Shown here: positions 38,740 to 47,622 of the stretch, one piece after another
Numbering within the stretch: the first letter of the stretch is position 1
Layout: every line of letters begins with the position of its first letter
Assembly: GCF_014356525.2 (NCBI RefSeq)
Contig: NC_052513.1
Location: forward strand, 45,808,819 to 45,872,818
Direction: 5' to 3'
Source of the DNA: Nilaparvata lugens
Taxonomy: Eukaryota; Arthropoda; Insecta; Hemiptera; Delphacidae
Length of the DNA stretch: 64,000 nucleotides
Notes under the pieces: generated by a model
The model's input: only the letters and a program-made list of their open reading frames with translations
Databases searched by the model: none
Told to the model about the DNA's origin: nothing
Made by a program: the position numbers and the translations under genes

Positions 38740-40440
38740 AAAGTGATGGATAACATCAGAGTTGAAAGTAGAAAAGGAGGAACTCATCCATCAAAAAACA
38801 GTGCGAAATTACTCAGGGATAGAACTATAAATATCAATCTCAAGGAAAGATCTAGGATATTAAGGACAATTCAAAGCAAAAAAAAAACTATTACGATAAC
38901 AAGATTAAAAATGTATAAAATGTTATAAAAGAGACTTTGAGAATACTAAACACGGAGGTTGGGAATAAGAATAAACTATTCAAAAGCCTCTCACTTCAAA
39001 AAGTGGAGAGCAGATTTGTTCTGATCCAAGCAGAATATGTGAACTTTTCTTGAATTACTTTTCGAAAGAGGAAATAGATATAGGAGACTCTCAAAACTCA
39101 ACACAAAATGATGGTTCTGCAAATGTCATTAATCAAGAATCTAGACTCAAAACTATTGATTACAAGAAACTTGATAAAATTATCTCTAGTTTAAAATGTG
39201 AGTATATGAAGTTGAAATGTGGATACGATGACATACCAATCGCCATCATTAAAAAGGCCAAAAAAGTTTTGTTGAAGCCACTCTTACATCTGATACACTC
39301 TTTCTTATTACTGGAATATTTCCTGAGCAGTTAAGAATTTCAAAAATTATCCCAGTTCATGAAAAGAATGATAAAAATGATATTAACAATTACTGTCCGA
39401 TTTCTTCATCACCAGCAATTTACAAGATCTATGAACGTGTAGTTTCTGACCAGCTTCTTGAATATTTGGAGAAAAATGAACTTCTCGACTTCTTCCAGCA
39501 CGGGTCCAGTAAGGAAAATCAGTCAAGACAGCAGCAACAGAATTTATCGAATCGGTCATTGACTCGATAGATAACTCGGAAAGAGCAGTCGGGATATTTT
39601 TAGATCTCACACAGGCTTTTGATAGCATTTCACACTGGATTTTGCTTGGTCGTCTTAAAACTTTAGGGGTGACAGGTGTATCTTACAAGTGGTTTGAATC
39701 ATACATCATGAATAGGAAAATTTTTTTTCAAATGAGTCATATGAATCACAAGGGATTCAGGAATACCTTCAATTCTAGAATGAGAACAAGTAGGTGCGAT
39801 ATCCCCCAAGGCTCAATTCTGGGACCAATTCTCTTTATCTGTTATCTGAAAGGTATACCATATCTCGAATGTAATAGTGAGCTAGTTTTGTATGCTGATG
39901 ACGCAAACCTAAAAATATCAGCTAAATCCCAGAATGAAATTGAGATAATAGCAGAATCAAACCTCTCCACTTTCGCTGAACATTTGATGAACAATAAATT
40001 AATAATACCGTAAATATTATTCCAATTATAATAAATTCACAACACAGCAGGTGAGAACATTTTTCCTTCAATAAATTTAGACAACAAAGTTATTTCTCAG
40101 TCCACCTCTACCAAGTTCTTGGGACTAACAGTAGATCAAAACTTGGATTGGACAGAACATGTCACAAAGGTTTTGTCACGGGTATCGAGTGGATTATATG
40201 CTCTTAGAAAATGGAAACGCGGAAAATGATTTATTTTGCCTATATACTACACTCTATAATATCTTTTGGTAAAAGTCTTTATGGATCTACTTCAAATCAG
40301 AACATGGATTCAATTCTCAAAGCACAAAAAAAAAATCTGGTGTGGTACACTCACACAACTTCCCTTGCTTATTGACCTATAAGCCTCATTCTTATAAGAG
40401 GATAATTTCGGGGAATAGCATTATGCCAATATTGGCAGCT
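38740..40440 (+). pseudogene. Jockey/CR1-like LINE ORF2 (reverse transcriptase), frameshifted
   Basis: Three frames carry successive RT pieces. 39050-39334 carries IISSLKCEYMKLKCGYDDIP and the IKPLLHLI-like start. About 39330-39500 carries FPEQLRISKIIPVHE, then NNYCPISSSPAIYKIYERV. 39596-40013 carries GIFLDLTQAFDSISH, QGSILGPILF and the catalytic LYADDANL. After 40013, KFLGLTVDQNLDWTEHV and LYALRKW continue in shifted frames to about 40240. At least four frame breaks show it is dead. The endonuclease domain is not seen. Confidence 0.85.
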
Positions 40441-40444
40441 GAAT

Positions 40445-40446
<2 letters not shown>

Positions 40447-40474
<28 letters not shown>
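40447..40474. repeat. Homopolymer T28
   Basis: An uninterrupted T run just after the LINE remnant; it may be a reversed poly(A) of an unrelated insertion or a sequencing-prone tract. Confidence 0.8.
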
Positions 40475-40477
<3 letters not shown>

Positions 40478-40623
40478 CACATTACTATTGCTATCTAGTC
40501 TTGAGACTAATGAGCAAATTTTATCAAACCTAATTTACTAATTGTATATAATATGGACTACAGTGAAACTCTCTTTAGAATTTCTTACTGCTACCTACTA
40601 ATAATTATTATGTAAGTAGTATA

Positions 40624-40680
40624 AATTTGCCGGTTCTGGTGCACGTGCCAGAGTCGTCCTTGCACCAGAACCGGCAAATT
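40624..40680. repeat. Perfect 20-bp inverted repeat (hairpin)
   Basis: AATTTGCCGGTTCTGGTGCA at 40624-40643 is exactly reverse-complemented at 40661-40680, with a 17-bp loop. Confidence 0.95.
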
Positions 40681-40781
40681 CTCAAGGTCACCTAACCTAA
40701 CCTAACCTAACCTAACCTAACCTCAACCTAACCTCAAGGTCACCCCAGGTGACCTAACCTAACCTCAAGGTCACCCCAGGT
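40681..40781. repeat. Telomere-type CCTAA repeats with a CTCAAGGTCACC module
   Basis: Six perfect CCTAA units occupy 40691-40720 (the insect TTAGG telomere unit on the other strand), followed by degenerate units. An 18-bp module (CTCAAGGTCACCCCAGGT) occurs at 40733-40750 and 40764-40781, with a third partial copy at 40681. An A-rich stretch follows to about 40830. Confidence 0.85.
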
Positions 40782-40899
40782 AAAAAAAAAAAAAAAAAAA
40801 AAATAAAAAAAACAAAAAAAAAACAACATAAATCATAAAAAATCGCAATTAAATGAAAGTAAATTCACAACTTTTGGGAGTGGTGGGAGACTGTTTGGG

Positions 40900-41002
40900 T
40901 ATATATATGGGAGCTCCTAGCCATAAGAGCTATCATTGTGTTGCTTACCCTGTTGGAGACAAGTTGCTGTTTTTAGTGTGTGTGTGCTACAGTGCAGTTA
41001 AA
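40900..41002 (+). promoter_or_regulatory. Terminal-repeat promoter and untranslated leader exon
   Basis: TATATATATGG at 40900-40910 is followed 33-35 bp later by an initiator-like TCATT (40933-40937). The predicted transcript has a good splice donor, AA then GTAAGTAC, at 41002/41003. The same arrangement is kept in copy 2 (51170-51275). It most likely drives the PolB transcript through a spliced leader. Confidence 0.5.
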
Positions 41003-41522
41003 GTAAGTACAATCTATATTGTTTATTATTATTAGACCCATTTTGATGAAAATGTGAGTCCTCACCATTCAGTTGACCCATTTTGATTGTTTATTTCAAA
41101 AGATAAATACTTTGTGTCTTCTCACACACACATTCAGTTTGAGAATTTTAAAAGACCCATATTGATAAATACTTTGTGTCTTCTCACACACACATTCAGT
41201 TTGAGAATTTTAAAAGACCCATATTGATAAATACTTTGTGTCTTCTCACACACATTCAGTTTGAGAATTTTAAAAGACCATATTGATAAATACTTTGTGT
41301 CTTCTCACACACACATTCAGTTTGAGAATAGACCCATATTGATAAATACTTTGTGTCTTCTCACACACACATTCAGTTTGAGAATAGACCCATTTTGATG
41401 AATACTTTGTGTGGGGATGTCTCCTCACACATTCAGTTTATTAATCTTGTTGAATGGGCATTGTAAAATCCAAGATAGAACCCATATTAGACCCATACTA
41501 ACGGCATGTATGTCGTTTTCAG

Positions 41523-41632
41523 CTATGATCCGATCCAATGGTATTGACATGAACAGCAGGCTTGAAGCAGCCTACCTTGCTGACCAGATATCTAGAGGAC
41601 GTCTAGTGATAATGTGGGTACCTCATGATGAG
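41523..41632 (+). CDS. Candidate small exon upstream of PolB, inside the terminal repeat
   Basis: An acceptor (GTCGTTTTCAG) ends at 41522 and a donor (GATGAG then GTAGAT) starts at 41633. An ATG at 41525 opens 36 complete codons (MIRSNGIDMNSRLEAAYLAD at the start), ending exactly at the donor. The next acceptor (TTGCATTGTTCCAG at 41922) precedes the PolB ATG, and joining them is in frame. The segment is identical in the copy 2 terminal repeat. It would add a 36-residue N-terminal extension to PolB. Function unknown; a noncoding explanation remains possible. Confidence 0.35.
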
Positions 41633-41922
41633 GTAGATCCTAGACCTCCATTCACATGATTGTAATTCATCCTAACCTAAAAACCGTAAAATCACAAAGT
41701 AGATCCTAGACCTCATTCACATTAACCCATCCCCACCCCACCCCACCATACAGCTCCGGACCATCATCCCTAGAACATAAACACCTATGAACCTCCATCC
41801 CCCGACCCACGATCCTAGATACCGATTCACCACCTTCATCCCCACACCCGTTGATAGTGATTCATATATAGAGTTGAATACTGCATACCATACTAATACA
41901 ATATTGTTTTGCATTGTTCCAG

Positions 41923-43791
41923 ATGAGCAAAGCTGTACGATGTCAGCAAACAGCAAACTCAGTGGACGAGTTTGTTGTCCTGGAGGAGGCATTCAAATCC
42001 CGACTCACGACACTATACTACAATAATGCATACAAGGATGAGCCTGCCAAAGATTTCCACACATTTCTGAGCAGTCTGAAGGATAAAATTGTTCACATCA
42101 TCAGTCAGCAACTGCAGACACATGGACCGATCAAGGTCAACCTGGTGTTGGAGGCTACATATTTCCGCAGCACCCTTGATAAGACCTTCTTCGAACAAGA
42201 AGAGTTTCAGAATGTGGCCTTCAAAACTCCAAACTACACCATCTTCAGTATCATCAATCTTCCAGACATCATCAACCAAGCGTGCATGACCCTACTGGAT
42301 GAGGAGTCGAAATTCGAAGGAAATTCCAGTGGATGGAGTCTGCTTATCATCGATGGATTGCTCATCAGGATTAGCAAACATACTCCCCTGCGTGGATCAT
42401 CCTACATCAGTCTTCCACCTCTTCTATCAGCACGAAAGGCAATCATCAATCCTATAAACATGGACCAGCAATGTTTGAAATGGGCCATCCTCGCCAAACA
42501 TGTACAAGGCAGTAATCCTCAACGAGTCAATGAGCGATACCATCAATTGGAGGAGAGATACAACTTTTCAGGCATTGGATTTCCCACTACCATCAACCAA
42601 ATCGATATATTTGAGAAAGATAATCCGGAGGTATCAGTTAATATTTATGGTGTGGATGAGAAGAACGTTATATTTCCAAGAAGAGTTGGAAATGCAATAA
42701 AGGCAGATCACTTTGATCTTCTCCTCCTCTGTGAGAGTAGGGTTGATGATGAAAACAGCACCCTTGAGGATGACAATGAACATAAATCAAATAGCCACTA
42801 CTGCTACATTAAAAATTTTGAAAGACTTGTAAGATCCCAACTCACAAAACGTCAACATAAAATTATCATCTGCAGACGATGTTTCACCCATTACACCCTT
42901 GACAGAGATGGAGAACGCAGGATGGCTGAGCATGAGGAGTATTGTGCTAGCAATAATACAGCAAGAATCATCATGCCACAGGTTGGAAAAGATGGTAAAC
43001 CTCCAACCTTGAAGTTTGAGAAACATGTGCAAAAGTAAAGAGTACCTGTTGTAGCATACGCCGATTTTGAGTACATCCTGGAGAAACCTGATGAAGACAA
43101 TGAACAATGGATTGGTGAAGCTACTAAAGTTATCCAGTATCATCGGGCAATGAGTTATTGCCTCTACTTTGTTAGAGATAAGGACTTGCTTCCATCATGG
43201 CTGACAATCACTAACCTAATCCCTCATGAGCCAATTGTCTACAGGGGTCCTGATGCTGCCAGACATTTCATGAAGACCCTCACCATGTATGCAAAAGAGT
43301 TAGATGAGGCAATTGACTGCAGGAATATCAAGTTGCTCCCACTAACCAAAAGAGAGCAAGCACAACATGATGCAGCCGACTTCTGTGAGGCCTGCAATGA
43401 ACGGTTCAATGAAGATAAGGTGTATGACCATTGTCATATAACTGGTATCTACCGGAATGCATTATGCCGTAAATGCAACCTGCAGCGACAACGACAATCA
43501 TTCATACCAGTGTTTCTCCACAACTCATCAAACTATGATACACACCTTATTATTCCAGAGCTGGGTAGAGATAAGGATCAGCTGTTTGTCATCCCAAACT
43601 CGTCGGAAAAGTATATATCATTCACCAAACGAATATCTCCAAAAATGCACCTTCGATTCATTGATACATTCCGGTTTACACCTGATAGTTTAGACAACCT
43701 GGTCGCTAACCTAGTCAAATCAGCATCGAATCCAGGAGACTTGACCAAAGTGCTACCACATACTGCCAAGGTGTTCACTGAGCAAAGCTGA
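41923..43791 (+). pseudogene. polB: Polinton protein-primed DNA polymerase B, N-terminal and exonuclease region, one in-frame stop
   Basis: From ATG 41923 the frame runs 371 codons to TAA at 43036-43038. It continues in the same frame to TGA at 43789-43791, so a single stop interrupts it. After the stop, VVAYADFEYILE is PolB Exo I (Asp and Glu) and HNSSNYDTHLI is Exo II. Between them is a zinc-binding CEACNERF, DHCHITG, CRKCN module like recombination endonuclease VII, often seen in Polinton PolB. The first part holds Cys-rich CRRCFTHY. The palm motifs are absent: sequence jumps at about 43785 to the C-terminus in another frame. The start is preceded by a splice acceptor. In an intact element it replicates the element's DNA; this copy cannot polymerise. 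Confidence 0.85.
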
Positions 43792-44161
43792 TGAGAAGAG
43801 GTATATTCTAGATGATGGAATTACAACTCTTGCATATGGACATTACAAGATCCTCACTCCAGCACACAAGGATGAGGAGAAGGAGGAGGAGGAGGAGGAG
43901 GAGGAGGAGGAGGAGGAGGAGGAGATGATTGACTCTCAAGAAATTCTCAAGGCAGCTAGCAGTACTACCACAACTAAACGTTTACATTCCTCATCACATG
44001 ATGAGCTCATTGATAGAGTCAATGAGGCAGCTAGCAGTACTATCCCTGCTAAACGGTTATGTTCCATATCAAATGATGAGCTAGCTGATATGAACAATGA
44101 CTATGAAATAGATGGTGATGCATCTCAGTACAGCATTCTGAAAAAATTGTTCAAAGACTGA
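43786..44161 (+). pseudogene. polB: PolB C-terminal fragment after internal deletion
   Basis: In frame 2 the sequence reads KRYILDDGITTLAYGHYKIL, the typical end of a Polinton PolB. A poly-Glu stretch follows (GAG repeat at about 43871-43923), then a Ser/Thr-rich tail ending at 44161. It abuts the exonuclease part with a frame change, so the palm and thumb were deleted. The poly-Glu run and two similar AASST-KRL segments suggest local repeat expansion in the tail. Confidence 0.7.
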
Positions 44162-44222
44162 GTGGGAGGATGATATCATTTCTAGGAATAGATGATGATG
44201 TCATTTCATGTGTTAAGGATAG

Positions 44223-44258
44223 TATAAAAGGAGGAAGCATTGTTCTATTATATTCAGT
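44223..44258 (+). promoter_or_regulatory. TATA/initiator promoter of the BIR gene
   Basis: TATAAAAG at 44223-44230, with TCAGT at 44254-44258. The spacing to the initiator A is 33 bp, and the predicted leader to ATG 44324 is about 68 nt. Confidence 0.6.
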
Positions 44259-44323
44259 CGATGGAAATCTTGTGAGAAGAAGTGTAAAGCAGTGATTACA
44301 GTTTGTGCAAAGTTTTTACAGTG

Positions 44324-44833
44324 ATGGGTGATCAATCTCATGTCTGGGACTATGAACTTCAGAGACGGAAATCATTCAAAAAATGGAGAAATATTTCGCC
44401 AGCACTTTCTGCAGAGAATCTTGCTGCACAAGGCTTCTACTACACTGGTGAGAGTGATACAGTATGCTGTGCATTTTGTCACATTTATATTAGTCATTGG
44501 ACTGAGTCCGATAATCCAAGAGAAGTTCATAAAAATGCTAGTCCAAATTGTAGATTTATACTCAAAAGACTGACACACAATGTCGCCATTGCCGATGAGA
44601 GGGGTGATTGGATGCTTTCGTATGATGATCGTTTAAAGTCATTCAATGATGGTGATGAGGAAAACGCAAGCGTACTAGCGGAACAAGGGTTTTTCCAAGA
44701 CATACACGGATATGTGCAATGTGTGTTCTGCAAAATGATTCTAGACTCTGTCAGCAGAAAACCTTGTCACATGGACTTCTGCCCTAAATGGTGTGAACAG
44801 GAAAAAGCGAAGGAGGATGCTGAAAAAAGATGA
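44324..44833 (+). CDS. BIR-domain (inhibitor-of-apoptosis-like) protein of the Polinton
   Basis: This is a 169-residue frame from ATG 44324; the longer reading uses a TTG and is not preferred. Residues about 14-80 form a canonical BIR. Zinc ligands C49, C52, H69 and C76 have the family spacing C-x2-C-x16-H-x6-C, with GFYYTG before and W59 and D63-x-P65 inside. A second, irregular BIR follows (LAEQGFFQDIHGYVQCVFC, then CHMDFCPKWCEQ), with shortened ligand spacing. There is no RING domain, unlike cellular IAPs with E3 activity. In IAP-family proteins such domains bind caspases or IAP antagonists; a host-apoptosis role here is inference. Own TATA promoter. The frame is intact although PolB is broken. 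Confidence 0.85.
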   Translation: MGDQSHVWDYELQRRKSFKKWRNISPALSAENLAAQGFYYTGESDTVCCAFCHIYISHWTESDNPREVHKNASPNCRFILKRLTHNVAIADERGDWMLSYDDRLKSFNDGDEENASVLAEQGFFQDIHGYVQCVFCKMILDSVSRKPCHMDFCPKWCEQEKAKEDAEKR

Positions 44834-44865
44834 GTCATCTATTGTGTGGGAGGAGGAGGAGGAGG

Positions 44866-44898
44866 TATAAAAGGAGAAGGCGGCAGCTATCAATCATT
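44866..44898 (+). promoter_or_regulatory. TATA/initiator promoter of the secreted-protein gene
   Basis: TATAAAAGGAG at 44866, the same word as at 44223, with TCATT at 44894-44898 (A about 30 bp downstream). The predicted leader is only about 14 nt before ATG 44910. Confidence 0.6.
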
Positions 44899-44909
44899 AT
44901 TCTACAATC

Positions 44910-45341
44910 ATGACGCCTACAAGCATCTACCAAGCAGCGCTCTACCTCGTGCTAGCACTCAGTGTCAGTGCACTGGATCCAAAGTATAGGAGTGAAGACT
45001 TTCTAGCATCCAGGGAGCATGGACTGGATACATACAACATTTTCCACATCAGGCAATGTCTGATGTCATCCAGCAAGTTCAACCACGACCTTGCAACAAT
45101 GTACAATGATGTTAGCAACTGGTACTTAAAAATCGCAGGAGAGCATGAAGTGGGGGAGGAACTGTGTCAACAAATCCACTGCGCATATGATCTGCGCAAC
45201 TGTCTCCACCCATCATTCACATCGCTGGAATTCCTTGAAGCAGTTATTACAAAGTCAGTCGAGGTGTGCTCAGCCTACTGTCAACATGGGCTGTCAACAA
45301 CATCCAGTACTTCAATCAGCAATGGCGCCAGCAGATCCTGA
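44910..45341 (+). CDS. Predicted secreted protein, unknown family (Polinton accessory gene)
   Basis: This is a 143-residue frame. Residues 1-22 (MTPTSIYQAALYLVLALSVS, then AL) form a clear signal peptide with a hydrophobic core and a small-residue cleavage site. The mature part has about seven Cys, suggesting disulfides in a secreted product, and a Ser/Thr-rich C-terminus. I recognise no family. Its neighbours are the BIR gene and the integrase, and it has its own TATA/initiator pair, so it looks like an accessory gene of the element rather than a host gene. It could be a host-interaction factor; that is inference. Confidence 0.6.
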   Translation: MTPTSIYQAALYLVLALSVSALDPKYRSEDFLASREHGLDTYNIFHIRQCLMSSSKFNHDLATMYNDVSNWYLKIAGEHEVGEELCQQIHCAYDLRNCLHPSFTSLEFLEAVITKSVEVCSAYCQHGLSTTSSTSISNGASRS

Positions 45342-45374
45342 ATCACCATGCCCTTGCGGTGATTGCATGTTGTC

Positions 45375-45614
45375 ATGAGTGCAAGGTGGAGTGTTGAGCC
45401 ACTATTCAACATTGGAGAAGGATATTATGATCCTTTTGGAACTTTCGAGAATTTTGCTGATGTGATTTCTTCAACATTCCCAACAGCTACACTTCATCCT
45501 TGTCACAATAGACAGATGATGATTCTGAACTTTCCTTATAGCTTTGCATTTTGTGAAATGTGTACTAATCTAGGACCATTATTTGACTATGTGCTGTTAA
45601 ACCTCGATGATTGA
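45375..45614 (+). CDS. Small ORF of unknown function (Polinton)
   Basis: 79 residues from ATG 45375 (a longer reading begins at TTG). It starts MSARWSVEPLFNIGEGYYDP and has a CEMC pair near the end. No signal peptide or membrane segment, and no recognised family. It begins 33 nt after the preceding stop and is followed by about 280 nt of noncoding DNA before the integrase, which may hold a terminator. No clear TATA box of its own. Confidence 0.4.
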   Translation: MSARWSVEPLFNIGEGYYDPFGTFENFADVISSTFPTATLHPCHNRQMMILNFPYSFAFCEMCTNLGPLFDYVLLNLDD

Positions 45615-45856
45615 GATGTTATTTATATATGTCTGATAATATTCTTTGTATCCAATGTGTACTAGAGTATGACTACAATATAATCGTATCAAATCAACTG
45701 TCTCTTATTGCTCAAACCTCTGAATCATGTAGAAGTAAGAGTACAAGGCATCTCACATCCTGCACTATCAAAGTGTAGAGGTTATGAAAAGAAAAAAGTT
45801 GCAATCTCTATCCTCTTCCACAGGATATGGAGAATGTTTGGATTAGCATAATAGAC

Positions 45857-45892
45857 TATTTAAAGTTGATGACATAGATTTTATCAGTCAGT
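45857..45892 (+). promoter_or_regulatory. Integrase promoter with almost no leader
   Basis: TATTTAAAG at 45857-45865 and overlapping TCAGT motifs at 45884-45888 and 45888-45892. The first initiator A is 29 bp from the TATA box and only 7 nt from ATG 45893. Confidence 0.55.
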
Positions 45893-46855
45893 ATGGATAA
45901 GACTGTTATAGCGAGAGAGCTGCACAAGCAGGCTCGTAGGAGGTTCCCTACACGAATGGTTACTGTGAAAGGTCTTGATGATCTTTATCAGGCTGATCTT
46001 GTAGAGATGCTACCATATGCAAGACAGAACAAAGGCTATAGATATATTATTACAATAATCAATTGTCTTAGTAAGTTTGCTTTTGCTATACCAACTAAAA
46101 GCAAGTCAGCTGATGAAGTGGTTAAGGCAATGCAGCCTATATTTGAACAGAATCCCATGAAGAATTTGCAAACTGATGACGGAAAGGAATGGTTTAATAG
46201 TAGGTTTCAACAGCTTATGCAAAAGTATGGCATCAATCATTATTCAACTTTTTCTGATAAGAAAGCATCTATAGTTGAACGTTTCAATAGATCGCTCAAA
46301 CATCTTATGTGGACAAAGTTTACTGAACAAGGAACCTATTTGTGGACAGGCATCCTAACCTCACTCTTGAAAGAGTATAATGAACGGGTCCATCGAACAA
46401 CAGGTATGCGGCCAGTTGACGTTAAGAGCAAGAAGCATGAGAGGCTGTTGCTTTCCAGGCTCAGCAAACAAAGGCAAGAATATAAGGAAAAGTTGGTCAG
46501 CAAACCTCAAAACAAGTTTTATCCAGGTCCTAGTCAGAGTATTGAGCCTGGTGATAAAGTGAGAATCAGCAAGTATAAAAAGACGTTTGACAAGGGATAT
46601 CTAGCCAATTGGACTAATGAACTGTTCACAGTAAGACGTGTGCGACCTACAGTGCCTGTAACCTATGAATTGGAGGACTATAGAGGTGAACCCATTGAAG
46701 GAGGATTCTATTCTGAAGAAATTGTAAAGACAAAAGTGCCCAGTGTTTTCGAAATTGAAAAAGTGTTGAGGAAAAGAGGGAATAAACTGTTGGTACGTTG
46801 GAAAGGATATAGCTCCAGTCACGACTCATGGATTGATAAAGACGATCTTGTGTAA
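45893..46855 (+). CDS. int: Polinton integrase (retroviral-type DDE) with C-terminal chromodomain
   Basis: 320 residues, intact. The core has D35 (YQADLVEM), D95 (LQTDDGKEW) and E129 (KASIVERFNRSLKH); D95 to E129 leaves 33 residues between, close to the DD35E family. A basic linker (residues about 180-230) is followed by a chromodomain at about 282-320 (VFEIEKVLRKRGNKLLVRWK, then a GYSSSHDSWI block), which in related integrases guides insertion through histone binding. The enzyme joins element DNA ends to host DNA. Its stop TAA is followed after one base by the ATPase ATG (TAAGATG). This is one of the best preserved genes, so loss of function must lie elsewhere in the element. Confidence 0.93.
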   Translation: MDKTVIARELHKQARRRFPTRMVTVKGLDDLYQADLVEMLPYARQNKGYRYIITIINCLSKFAFAIPTKSKSADEVVKAMQPIFEQNPMKNLQTDDGKEWFNSRFQQLMQKYGINHYSTFSDKKASIVERFNRSLKHLMWTKFTEQGTYLWTGILTSLLKEYNERVHRTTGMRPVDVKSKKHERLLLSRLSKQRQEYKEKLVSKPQNKFYPGPSQSIEPGDKVRISKYKKTFDKGYLANWTNELFTVRRVRPTVPVTYELEDYRGEPIEGGFYSEEIVKTKVPSVFEIEKVLRKRGNKLLVRWKGYSSSHDSWIDKDDLV

Positions 46856-46856
46856 G

Positions 46857-47582
46857 ATGAAACAGGTTGTGCAACAGAAAAACCAGTTTAGAGTTATCGA
46901 TTTTGACAAAGTGATTAGAGGGTGTGGCTTGGTGGAAATGGATACAAAGAAAAAGCGTCATGGACCATTGTTCCCCAATCATATGAGATGTATTATATGC
47001 GGACCTTCTGGTTGTGGCAAAACCAACCTACTATTCAACATGCTTTTCGATGAGAAAGGAATTCAATTTTCAAACATCTACCTTTTTTCAAAGACTACAT
47101 TCCAGTCCAAGTATGAGCTGCTCCGTACAATCATGCAAGGACTTGCAGGAAATGGAATAAACTATGTCGAGTGTGATACAAGTGAAGAAATACCCGACCC
47201 GCATGAGCTGCCACCCAACTCAATAATTATTTTCGACGATGTGATTTGTGAGCAGCAGGATACCATCAGGAAGTACTTTAGTGCAGGCCGACACAGTGAC
47301 GTTGATGTGTTTTATCTAGCGCAGACCTATAGCCGCATTCCAAAACAGCTGATTCGTGACAATGCAAACTTTCTTGTCATGTTTCAACAGGATGAGCTAA
47401 ACATGAAACACTTGTACCGAGATCATGTCGGCGCTGACATGACCTTTGATCAGTTTAAGGATATGTGTAACAAGGTTTGGTCAGTTGGGGGTGCACACTC
47501 ATTCCTAGTGATTGATCGGACATTGGACAGAAATGGAGGGCGCTACAGGAATGGGCTTGATACGTATTTAGTTGATGCATAG
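46857..47582 (+). CDS. Polinton DNA-packaging ATPase (FtsK/HerA, A32-like)
   Basis: 241 residues from ATG 46857; the longer frame begins with TTG inside integrase. Walker A GPSGCGKT at 49-56. Walker B SIIIFDD at 122-128 with a DD pair. A sensor-like YLAQTYSRIPKQLIRDNAN segment follows at about 156-174. Length and motifs fit the virion packaging ATPases of Polintons, adintoviruses and poxvirus A32, which drive DNA into capsids. It starts one base after the integrase stop. The frame is intact here; the homologue at 53350-54072 is frameshifted. No separate TATA was found. Confidence 0.92.
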   Translation: MKQVVQQKNQFRVIDFDKVIRGCGLVEMDTKKKRHGPLFPNHMRCIICGPSGCGKTNLLFNMLFDEKGIQFSNIYLFSKTTFQSKYELLRTIMQGLAGNGINYVECDTSEEIPDPHELPPNSIIIFDDVICEQQDTIRKYFSAGRHSDVDVFYLAQTYSRIPKQLIRDNANFLVMFQQDELNMKHLYRDHVGADMTFDQFKDMCNKVWSVGGAHSFLVIDRTLDRNGGRYRNGLDTYLVDA

Positions 47583-47622
47583 TGTCAGTTGAGCTTCAGT
47601 ATATGTTAGTACACTGAGCAAG

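Larger units (their letters stand above)
40889..41637 (+). repeat. Polinton terminal repeat, copy 1
   Basis: From GACTGTTTGGGTATATATAT to CTCATGATGAGGTA, this matches 51159-51881 almost exactly, apart from the number of units in an internal minisatellite (41034-41440). That unit is about 62 bp: ATTGATAAATACTTTGTGTC, then TTCTCACACACA and CATTCAGTTTGAGAAT. Relative to the genes of the minus-strand copy 2, the second occurrence is an inverted right terminal repeat. Confidence 0.9.

Noticed and set aside
40447..40830. T28 and A-rich tracts as proof of processed insertions
   Set aside because: No target duplication or coding body could be tied to either tract.
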